Below, piece after piece: positions 9,301 through 21,300 of a stretch of DNA of 64,000 bases. The position numbers and the translations under genes are program-made. The notes below the pieces were generated by a model that worked only from the letters and a program-made list of their open reading frames with translations, did not search any database and was not told the DNA's origin. This stretch comes from Halichondria panicea (taxonomy: Eukaryota > Porifera > Demospongiae > Suberitida > Halichondriidae), in contig NC_087378.1 of NCBI RefSeq assembly GCF_963675165.1, positions 3,197,525 to 3,261,524 on the forward strand. Reading direction: 5' to 3'. Each line of letters opens with the position of its first letter. Positions within the stretch are counted from its first letter, which is position 1.

Positions 9301-12300
9301 TAGCCAGACCACTTCTAACCATCAAGAGCAGTCCCAAGGCAAGCCTTGCAACCAACGTTATGTGTACAGTCTAGCATGCTTTGTATAATTATATACATTA
9401 CTAACACAACACAGATGCTCATCTCACTGGACTTCTCTCAAAGCACTTCAAGAAAGTAGACTTTAAGCCGTGGCAGCTGCTCGGAGGCAAGAACAGTCTT
9501 GTGGTTCAGCCTACAGGGAGTGGGAAAAGTTTGTGCTACCAGTTTCCATGTGCTGTCTCTGGAATGTGCGATAGTAATTATCCCAACAATCAGCCTCATC
9601 CTCAACCAGGCAAAAGGACTCGGACACACTGGACTGCGAGAAACATATTTAAGGAGTGTGCAGAAAGATCCTAATGTACTATCTAAAATAGCGGAGGGCC
9701 ACTATGACATAGTGCTTACTACTCCCGAGTCCTTTTTTTGATAAAGTTGCGAAACCAAAACCTGTGTTTCTAAGTATGAGTGCTCAAGGAATGGTTGGAC
9801 TACGCTATAGCAAACACTCAGGAGCTCTGCGCGGGAAGGGCTCCAGCAAGCTGCTCGGAAACAAAAATGAGGGTCCATGCATCTACTGAAATGTGCGGAT
9901 GTTGGAAAACTCACAAGTTTCCCAAAGCATCCTAAGCATGGCGAAAATCACCCTACCTCTGGAATTTTCACAAGAAAATTCTTCCTGCCCTCCACTGCAC
10001 CTGCATGCAGGAAACGTTACACAAAGGGGAATAAGATGGCTGCATGCTCAGTGTGGTTTCACCAAGCATGCCATGAAATTCCAGGCGCACTTTTCAGAAA
10101 CAAAGATCGAGTCACTTGGATATGCTCTTCATTTCACTAACAATTAAACTATACTTTACCCTTATAGCTAGTACTTTTCACCGCTAAAAAATTTATGCAC
10201 AAAGAAACACTGAGTCACGTGAACATGCTTTTCATGCCACTAACAATAAACTACTGTGGCTAGTATCAGGAGTTCATACACTCTTGCTAGAATATAGCAA
10301 GTACTTTTCACCACTATATATAAAACTCATGGGAACAAAGAGTGTACCCTCACACTTTTTGTCCCCCATGTATATAGGGGACAAAGAGTGTATGGGAGAC
10401 AAAAAGTGGCCCTACACTCTTTGTCCCCCATGTATATGGGGACCAAATAACGTACCCCTAATAGTGTACCCCTACACTCTTTGCTCCCCATGGGAATGAA
10501 ATGGTAAGAGTGTAGAATTGTACCATCCCGTTTTAATGCATTATCTGCGATTGTTTTACTCATTTGCATAAATAGCATGTAACCTTAGGAACATCAAAAC
10601 GGGAGCAGTGGTGATGTTATCGTGAAGTACTTAATTAATACTGAATCATTTGTACAATGATCTTGCTGGCTAGCTGGATAAATAAATTATAATGTACGCA
10701 GACATGCAGATATAATAATATAGCACTGGAGAAGAGACGGTGATTTTCAAAAACGACCATTCCAGGTCACAGATGACTTGGCATAGAGGGCAACTTAGTC
10801 TTGGAGCTGATGCGAGACCAAGAACAGCGAGGGCAAGGAGGTTGCACTGTTGACAAAATAACATCTATCATTAGCTAAGCGAACTAAAGTCGTTGTGCCC
10901 TGGAAGTTGTCAATTGTATGACCTTATGTGCATGGTTAATAAGTATACCAGGGACTTCTATTAACTTTATATCAGCTCTAAAACATAATAGAGGCTATGT
11001 TGACAAAGTTATGACGACATTATGGAAGGCCCAACTCAACTCACTGACAAATTATTATGAGCTAGACAATAATTATTATTATTAGCTATACTCTAAACAC
11101 AATCACAAATTAACGGATCTGCTTACTCAGCAATTTTCTGCACAAACGTAGAGAGTTTTTGCATAAAACAATGCATTCATTGTGGGCGTTTAACGCAAAC
11201 GAAATAGGAAGTTTTTATTGTAGTTAGTCCTCACATAGCGTCCGCCAGCAGGGATTATTATCATCATGTTGTTTTTCACACCCCCACTAAATGCAGATTT
11301 GCGATATTCAACGGGCAGATACAAGATCGATGTTTTGTGACATTTGACTCTGACAGTCTCACCATTCCATCTCCATTGGAGCTTTCTCCTGGTTTAGTGC
11401 AGCCGTATCACATATACTATGCTCCAAACAGTAGTATTGGTACGTACCTTCCTTGTGGTATATTTTAGTTTGAAAGGGTAAGAAAAAAAACTGTTTTAAG
11501 GCACTACACTGTACGTACCTGATACCAACAATTATTTTGAGAGACTTCCCTCCAACCCCCTACCAGTTAAAGCCCAGAAATTGTATGGCATCATTAATTA
11601 TTTTATTCTATTCTCCCTTGCCTGTAGAGTCTGATATAATGAGCTTTGTGAGGGCTCGGCTACCCAATTCTAAGGATATGGTCATCATTGGTTTCCCTTC
11701 TCAAGAAGATATGGTTGATGGGCTCTTGAATATCACCAGATTACCATTGCCCGGGTGTTTTGCTGGAGGAGCAGGTACAGTACATACTTATATTTTAGCA
11801 CCAATTACTTTTCTTTGTTATAAATTGTATGCATCTTGACGTTGCACATGTACGTATACATGTAGGTGTCTTTTTTGACAATCTAAATGGCACTGATATG
11901 GAATACACAATTCGACTGCGACATGATGTTGGTTCAAGGGACACATGGCAAACTGCACGTACTGCTGCAGCATTCAATAGTCCTGGCCCACGAATTGACC
12001 CTAAGTATGTGAATTTCATGTGCAGTTTGGACTTCCCTTTTTACTGTGAACCGGTTTTGTATGACACATGGGGGCCTTGATCAGTGTGTGAGGCATGTGA
12101 ACCAGAATAATTATACCATGATGCGCGAGAATACGGTAGAGCCGACTGTATGTGCATGCGTGCGTGCCTCAACAGTTGTCATAACAGCTTCAAGCTTTGA
12201 TTAAAACTTTTTTTTTGAGTTTACATAATGGTTTACGTCCAATGTACAGACAGTAAAGGCTGGGATATCCGAAGTTGTTGCAGTCTCCTCAGAATTGTGC

Positions 12301-15300
12301 GTAGCATATTATCTGTTGCACACAGTTTCTATTTAAGTTATGAGTTAGCCTACCACTAAAACGCTAGTATTTGGTAGCTACAAGAATGAGAAAACATCTG
12401 CAAAGCTGTAAACCGCCAAAAGCAGCAGCTATTTTGAACTTTGACCTCTGCAGTGCTCTTATTAACGTCCAATTTCCGGACAATAATTGAATTATGTAAT
12501 CTCAGATGTGCATGCTCGGTAAAATTGTCCTGCCACATGAAACAAGCTAGCTAGCTAGCTAACTGCTCCTAGAAGTTATCTATAAATGAAGCGAGTGCAC
12601 AGTACCAGTCATGACACAGCTACAGATACTGATAGTGGTACTAGATGCAGCGTATCTAGACCTAAGAGAAGAGCCGTTTCTACGAAGACCGTTGACAAGT
12701 GGATCCTAGAGCACGATAAAACACTGAATACTTCAACTTGGCTAGAGTACGAAGTCGAAAATAGATACCATGCTGAGATGCAAGATTTGTGTACTGTTTG
12801 AAGACAAGCTCAAGGGGATGAGGAATTTTAACCGAGCTTTTATCGAAGGGTCTTCTAACCTAAGAACCTCAAGCATGCAATGATAAACCCCTCTACCTGT
12901 ACTGTACTTGTCCATAATTACAGGCTTTTAGTGTAATTATAGTTATTTTGATTGTACCTATAGTACTTGGCATTTGTTATGCTGTAGTGTATATAGCCAA
13001 TCATAAAATAATACTTTCAGTTTATACCTGGCTGAGGGTTTTCTCCACATTCAAAACCTAATTGGGCAAGCTATTGTTAACTGGAAGTTGCAAAACGAAA
13101 TTGATGTCGACGTCTCGATCCGGGTGAGACTTAATTGTTCGAGTGATTACACCATTACTCCATAATGATTATAATTAATTCACAGCAACTCCCATATCCT
13201 CCGTATACCGTGGATATTTTCCTCTCTACTATTGGAAGCATACTGCCTCTTTTGCTAATAATGGCCTTTCTCTACTCTGCTGGAACAACAGTCAAGGTAT
13301 TACATGTATGTTCCTCTGGGAGCACTGCCCGTTTTTATCAATATTATGGCGATTCCTCATACTTGTATGTATACTTATATAGGGTAACAAGTGCAGATTA
13401 CGGATTACCTTATAGGCCAGGCAAAGTAGATTAGTAGTTTCTCATGGGTTCTAGGGGCCTAAATTAATGAGCCACACCCATTGTATACCCGGGCGTGGTC
13501 TGAATTATTGAGAATTTACAGTGAAACTGTTACTGATGATGTGAAATCATTAAAATATTGCACTGTCAGCATAATGAATAATGACTTCATGGCCTCAACA
13601 ATATTACAAAAACCATTGTGATGAGAAAATGTGATAAGAAACTACAGTGGAACCCCTCTATAACGGACACCTTTGGGGAACAATGTTTTGGCCTTTAAAC
13701 AGAGGTGGCCTTTATACAGAGGTGGCCTTTGTTGAGAGGTTGTTTTGTACACAAACTGTTCATTTAGGACCTGGGTGCCTGGCCGTTATAATATTATAGC
13801 AACTGGCCTTTATTTGGAGGTGGTTGTTAACAGAGGTTCCACTGTACTTTGCCTGGCCTTTATTGATATTTTTATAAGTAGATTTTTCTGCTATTTCACA
13901 TTATAATTATTTGCTGGGGTATTACTCAAGTTGTGAAATTGTTACGTACTTCCAAGTGGTTGGTTTTTCAGTGCAAGGGCGATTTACTCTTTTATTTTCA
14001 TTCCCATTCCGGTACATTAAGGACTGGGACCAGCAATTATTGCATGTTGATTTAGCAAAAAACGAAGCTCCGCCCACGATTTCCTACTTCACAGGCCTTC
14101 CATTAAAGAGAAGGCCTGCTAGTGACTGCTTGCGCATATGCATATTATTGGAACTTCTATTTTATCTGATAAAATAATTATTCTAGCTACATTTAGCTAG
14201 AGTCAGAGCTGTGCAGCTATTTTCTTTCCGATAGAGTCAGTAGCTAGCTAGCTATATGCCTCGGTGCGCATGCGCAAGCGAGGTATATGGTAGTGTGTGT
14301 GTCTGTGTGTGTAGACTACTACAGCTCCTCAAGGATCAATGATGTGCAAGTAAGAGTTTCTATAGGCTTCTAGTCATGTTTTCTTGGATTTTATTTCGTG
14401 GATTTGCAAAATAATGCTTCGTTCTCGAGTTATATGCCTAGTTTTGCTTACTTGGAATGCCATTGCAGCCTTTTCAGAAGAGTGTGTAGCAAAACTTGTT
14501 CACCGAGTGTTGCTACTCTACTTAGTAGTTAGCTCTGCACTAGAACGCTAGTTATTGGGTAGCTACAAAAGTGAGAGAAGAGAGCTGCTAATGCAGCCAT
14601 TAATTTTAGACTTAAACTTTTGGCATCGATCGTTTTTAACAACAATTGTGATCGATCATTACCTACTCCTAGAGTTTCCCTGTGATTCAGCAAAATTAAT
14701 GTTCATTATGATAATTACAACGTGTGTATAAAAAAGTTATTATGTTAGTACCATACCAAAGTTAGTATTAGATGGGCGTGGCCTGCCGATATACAGCTTT
14801 CACTCCGTTTAGATGATTTTAATCCACACTGTTGCAGTCTGTGAGTCTTTTGTTAGCGTAGTACGCTACGGGTAGCTATCAGAATGCTATCATGATCAGA
14901 TGATTAAAATTTCTACCTACCGTACTTAATCGATTTAAAGCGACCCTCCAAATATGCGACACCCTCGATCTTTTCCAATTTTCTGACCTCTAAAAGTAGC
15001 GATTGCTGCGTTGACAATTTTTTTACGTCGCGTCCTAAATAGAGGTACAACCATAATTATAGCCTCTATTCCAGGCCGCAAAAAAAACGCCCTTTAAGTG
15101 GCCTATAATAATCGAGGATAGTATAGTAACCTCCAATTAGATGTGACCCTCAAATATGCGACACCAGGACTTCAACATAATTTTTCAACCTCCAAAAAAA
15201 CGACCTCTGGCTTCGATTGTAATTATTTAAAAGTGTCGCCTTAAATCAAAATGTACGGTACTTCCTTCAATCCACTTCCGTTCGTTGTTGTTTTACTGAG

Positions 15301-18300
15301 CATACACATTATTATTCTGTGTTAGCTGGTATCTGGCTAATTGTTAGCGCATGCGCAAGTAGTCGATATACCAGGCCCACTCTCAGAGAAAGTGCGGCCT
15401 GGGATCGAGGCTACTACCAACTGTGCAGTAAAAATGGTGCTCTAGCCTTTAGCGAAAATTCCGGAGCCTGAAACCTTCGTTTAAGCGCTTAATTTTTATG
15501 CCTCGGTGTGCATGCGCAAGCGAGGTATACGGTAGTGTGTTCGTGTAGACTGCTACAGGATTAATAAGTGCAAGTAAGAGTTTCTATAGGCTTCCAGTCA
15601 TGTTTTCTTGGATTTTAATTCGTGTATTAATTTGCATATAATGCTTCATTCTCAAGTTATGCCTTGTTTTGCTTACTTAATTGGGATGCCATTGCAGCCT
15701 TTTCAGAAGAGTGTGTAGCAAAACTTGTTCACCGAGTGTTGCTACACTGTTTAGTAGTTAGCTCTGCTCTAGAACATTTAGCTATTGTTACAATGTAGCT
15801 GCAAGAGTGAGAATTAAGAGAGCTGCAAGGCTCTGCTGGTGCAGCCATTCATTTTAGACTTGAAGTTTTGGCATCAATCACAGCATAAACACAAGAACAC
15901 AACACTAATTTTAAGGGAATTATGGAATTTAGGATACTGGGTAGCAATGTCGTCACCAGCCGAGGGTTTGCACTTTAGTGCTCTAATTTGTATATTGAGT
16001 GTATTAGCAAGCTATAGTACCGTACCGATGTAGAAGCGATATGGGGCCCTCGATTCTCAACTCAACCTCCTATTACTGTTGTGCTGGCTTGACTCCATTG
16101 CTCAGAATAGACTTCTCTATGGGGGCCCTATATCACTATATGTACCGCTAGTGCAATAGGGCCCCCCCCTAACACCCCAAATCGCTAGCGTTTTAGGGCC
16201 GGGGGGCCCATATCTCTTCTACACCGGTACGGTACTATAGCTTGCTAAATACACTCAATATACAAACTAGAGCACTAAAGTGCAAACCCTCGGCTGGTGA
16301 CGTGACATGATTATGAAGAAACCAGAGAGTGGTATAATGCAGTGCATGTAGTGATGAATATGTTTCAAATAATAGCCGCGTTTAGTAGTATGCAAAAAAG
16401 CTTCTTTCTTTCCTCGGGTAACAATAATTGTTGGTCCCAGTCGTTAATGTACTTGACAATAAGCAGAAATGAATACCTACGAAAGGTACATATATAGCAA
16501 ACATTTTCGAGAGGCTTCAATTTCGCTGTTTTTGTGGGTTAGCAATCCTGCACAAAAATTAGCGATATAACGTGCAAAGATTAAAGGCGTGGCCTGGGAA
16601 TGTTTCTGGTAAGCTAGTCAACCCATGAAATTTATTCAATGAAATACTTTTAGAGGCCATTCCATGAAATTTAAGTACCTCGAAAACTTCACGCTATAAC
16701 GGTATTACATGTGCCGTAACCACTTTACGTGTACATGTACGTATAATAATTATGTGTACTGCTAGGAATTAGTTTTGGAGAAGGAACTTCGTATTCGTGA
16801 GTCTATGATGATGATGGGTCTGCAACAGTGGACTCTCTGGACTTCCTGGTATCTCAAGCAGTTCATCTTTCTCTTTGTTTCTGTGATAACCATGAGCCTT
16901 CTTCTTAAGGTATTGTATTCACATGTATGGTACATGTGCAGGTCTCCGTATTTGCACTTGTAACATGTACATGTAGGTGTAGCCGCAGGTAAAGCTGACA
17001 GTGTGCATATTAATTTTGTGTTTGCTCGCTACTTGTAACTGCCTAACGGTTGCGCTGCGAGTACACTAACTACATGTAACCATATATAGTTAATCCTTGA
17101 GACACATCCGCAAGAGGAATACGATAAAGCTGACTGTGTGTGTGTGTGTTTATTTCAGCTGTAACTGCTCAACAGTTTCAATGTGAAAAAAGTTTTTTTT
17201 GGCACCTCCACCGAGGCATCGGCACCTGAGTGCTTTCATTACTGTAGTTTTACTAACTTAAGGCTGTTGCAGTCTCTTCAGGATCGTTCGTAGCATATCT
17301 GTACATGTTTGCACTAAGTTTCTATTCATCATGAGTTAGTCTTGCACTGTAGTGCTATAGCCATTTGATAGATAATAAAAAAAAAAAGTCGCTGCAAAGC
17401 TGTGCTCCCAGAAGCAGCAACCGTTGTGAGCTCTGAACTCATTGCAGATGCACATCAGGGGGCCAACTTCCCTAGCCAAATTTCAGAGACAAAACCTTAG
17501 GGGCGTTAGCCCCGCCGCCAAAGGAGGCAACTTTGGAGAATTCACAATAATTAAGCACATAACTCTGATTTTTTCAGTGCAAAGACAACAATTCATACCT
17601 TCTTCCATGTTTCATCCAAAAAAAGATGTGAATTGTTGTGGGGATGCTCCAGGCTCAGCTCTGATGTGGCTTTACTAGCCCACTGCGCATGCTCATAACA
17701 TAGTGAAGTTAGTCCCGCCCACTTATTGGCGGATCGAGCTGGCTAACTTAAAGGTTTCTTGTTTCTGTTCATTGTTTTAAGATTCTAGCAGAGTTTCCAA
17801 GCTTTTCCAGGCTTGCTAAGCTTTATTGGAGTACAGTAACTCAACTCAGGAGCAGCAACCTTGAAAATCTAAGATATCTTAGGTGAAAGCAGTTTCCTTT
17901 CGGGACAAGGGACAGGGGTGCTAATTCTGGGACTGTCCCGGCCAATTCGGGACAGTTAGCACCTATGGATGCATAAATACTGACTTATAAACTTTTATAG
18001 GATCTCATGTACATGTATGCTTCGAGACTCTCACTTCTGGTTCCATAAGATCATCTTCCATAACACTTAAATACCTTTGGGCCGACATAAAACATACCTC
18101 GAGGCATTTAAGCACTAAGATGCTTGTGGGATTTTTATGCCTCGAGGCGTAGCCGCACAAGAGATATGGTAAAGCTGACTGTGTGTGTGTATGTGTATTT
18201 CAGCCGTAACTGCATGCTCAACGGTTGCAATGCGACGAAAACTAACAGCTTCTATAGGCTTCTAGCCACGTTCTCTTGGATTTTGATTCGTGGATTTGCA

Positions 18301-21300
18301 AACTCCTAATTTTATTTGCAGTGAAGGCTGTTGGAGCCTCTTTAGAACCTTTTGTAGCATTACAGAGCCTCCAAGTATACGGTTTTTTCCGTATTTATAC
18401 GGATTTCTGTCTTCTAATACGGTTATACGGAATTAACTGCAAAAATACGGATATACATGTAGATCTAGAAGACTAGAAGTGACCTTTTGTCAGCTTACAG
18501 AATAAGTTAACTGGCCTTATAGTTGACAGTGAAGGATCTAGTAGCATCCCTACAGCTGTAGTAGCTCTATGCTCTATACTAGTAGTGAGTCTGATACTGA
18601 AAGACAGCTATAATTTGTAAAGCCAAGTCTCGCTTGCCACGCCCCTTTATTGAAAGGGCGGGGCAATTACAAAGCCACTAAACAGCATTTTATCTCATTT
18701 CCATGTTTTGTACTGAAAATCATCATTAAATACGGAAAAATGAGCTGATTAATACTGAAAAGAAAAGTCTCTACTTGGAGGCTCTGGCATTATCTGTTCA
18801 CACAAAGTTCCTATTAACTTATGGGTCAGCCTTGCATTAAACCCCTAGCTTTTTGTTAGCTACACGAGTCAGAAAAGAGCTGTACTGCCAGAGTTACAGC
18901 AGCCATTGCAAACTTTAACCTATTGCGGATACACCCCTTTTTCTGTGCATGCGCATTCAATCCCACGTGTGTGATCCTGAGACAGAATACAATTTCTTCT
19001 TTTCATGAGGTCCTGGTAAGCCACGAAACACTACAATGATACCATGTAGATACACAACTATTTCTCTGAAGTACTAACTCCTTTTGTTTAATTGACAATG
19101 TAGAATTGACAGGAAATAAAGTACTTACTTAAACTTCTACATTGTAGACATGAATAAGAGTTGTACAATAATAAATTTAAAAAGCCACAAACTAAGAATT
19201 TTAGCTTTCTACTTTACTCTGCAAATAATTATATGTAGATCTACATGTACCTCGAATAAAGGTCGCGTGTACTAGCCACGTGCAAGTTCAAGCTTCTTAG
19301 CTTTTGCTCGATTTTATTTGACAACGAGGCTACTATTAAAACTAATAACTTGTTGTGTGAATTAAGGTTACGGTAAACCGTTTGCTGATTAATTATGAGC
19401 TGGAAGTCCAGCTGAAACGCAGTAGTCATTTCATGGCTCAAATAGACACTTTTAATAGATAGCTTAGGTGCAGTCTACTATATAGCGGAACTATATGCAA
19501 GGGCCACACGAAGATATATTTTTAAAAAAGGCAACTGAAAGCTCACAAGAGGCTGTTTTCCTTGGCTCTGTCAGCCATTTTAAGTACATATTTTTATTTT
19601 GTTAGAGTTTCCTGGCCTGAAACGAAAAAACGCTTTGTGTAGCCCTCCAGAATGGTAAAAAGTATTCTATAAGAGTGAACACGGAGCTAGAAGTATTTTT
19701 GGAAGCATAAAATGACTACTAGTTTGTGTTGTTTCTAGTAACTTAGTGATCGCTCAGAGCTTCCACTAAAAGATGTTTTGAAGATTGATACTGGTCATAC
19801 AGATTGATACACCAATATATTTATCATGTATTTGTGGCTTCAAACTTCTCATGGCATTTTAATAATAATTATAGTTTCACAAAAATCATTATAAGAAAAT
19901 CATGAATATTCATGAGCAAACTGTTTACCGTAGCCTTAAGGCTATCCATGCTGTAAACACAGTGCTATGGCATCCAGGTAAGCAGACTCACACATTATAA
20001 ACTAGCCTCCTTCACAAAGCCTCAAAAAGGAGGCCTGCTCTACTGACTGCTTGCGCATGCGGAAAATTATTTAATATTTTCCCCGTAAAGTTTCCCATTA
20101 AACTGTAGTTTTTACCAGAAAAACTCTAGAACCAAGTATTATTTTGCAAATCCACTAATTAAAATCCATGACTATAGAAGCCTATAGAAACTCTTACTTG
20201 AACTTCATTGATCCTGAGCAGCTGTAGCAGTCTCACACAGACAGACACACAAACACACTACCGTATACCTCGCTTGCGCATGCGTACTGAGGCATAATAA
20301 TATTATTTGTAGATCAGATCATGCACTCCCGACAGTGCATCTATTATGTGCATGCTCTGACTAATAAAAATTGTTTTTTTTATCATACAGTTTGGACAAG
20401 CATTCCCGAATAGTGATATACTTCTCCTAGTGATCTTTTTCACTCTTTTTGTTACATCCATGATCTCGTTTTGCTTTCTTATCAGGTATAGTCCCTATAA
20501 TCCGTATTAAGTATTGGACACATAATTATTGCTCTAAAGTTGTAACTTAAACGGATGTGTATCATGTTTATAGTGTCTGGTTCAATTCTGCTCGCATTGC
20601 TCTGATCATTGGGTTTGTGGCATGGTTTCTCAACTATATGCCAGTTTTGTTCCTGATCACTCGTTACGACGATCTTCCACTGTAAGCCATCTCTTGTGTA
20701 TGTACATGTATACATGTACGTTATACCATAATTATTAAGTCATTAGTCATTCACTGTATATATATATAATTATAATTATGTACATTGATTGACTGACAAT
20801 GGCTCTTTTTAATTTATAGAGCGGCCAAAGTGGGTTCGTGTATTCTTTCCAACACATGCATGGGTCTAGGAGTACAGGCATTGTCAATCTTGGAGTTGAG
20901 AGGAACTGGTTTGATTTGGAATAACATTGCCCAACCCCTGTCAAGTGATGACCCATTTTCACTCATTCATGTGTTTGCCATGCTGCTAATGGATACTGTT
21001 GTCTACTTACTGTTGGCTTGGTGAGGGCTGATACATTGCATATGTAACTATCAAGAGTTCTAATACGCAACTGCACTTAAAACCGTATTAGTGCTGATCA
21101 CATGATCTCCAGCCAATCAGCTTATCTGAAAGTAGTCAGGTGACCATGGATTAAATAACTTAATCCACACTTAAGTGTGCTTTAAGTTGGTTTGTTAATA
21201 CACACTTTTTATCAAACAATCGTAATACAAGCAGATTGAATCTGAATGTCATCATAATTATAATAATAATACAAGCAGATTGAATATGTACACAAGCAAA

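Larger units (their letters stand above)
8663..10538 (+). mobile_element. Helicase/Ulp1/PHD element, copy A, with perfect 9-bp TSD
   Basis: Element body 8672-10529 (1,858 bp), flanked by the direct repeat GTTTTAATG at 8663-8671 and 10530-10538. It begins GGGTGAGG and ends CATCCC. Just inside each end is the shared inverted motif 'tacactcttaccatttc'. The subterminal zones (about 8690-8960 and 10320-10500) are arrays of hairpin units built on ACACTCTTTG(T/C)TCCCCAT and its complement. The interior carries the remnants listed separately (helicase 9417-9742, Ulp1-like region, PHD region 9970-10140). The preserved TSD and decayed, deleted interior indicate a non-autonomous copy. The superfamily is uncertain: 9-bp TSDs suit MULE-like or KDZ/Zisupton-like elements. 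Confidence 0.85.

Noticed and set aside
10340-10500. Regularly repeated ~20-bp motifs separated by short linkers, superficially CRISPR-like
   Set aside because: The units occur in both orientations as hairpins, linkers are irregular, there are no cas genes, and the DNA is eukaryotic. They are subterminal repeats of a transposon.
12005-12078. Read-through of ABCA exon 5 to a stop as a truncated transporter
   Set aside because: A good donor (gtatgt) after 12004 joins in phase to exon 6, giving a conserved sequence. The read-through residues are not conserved.
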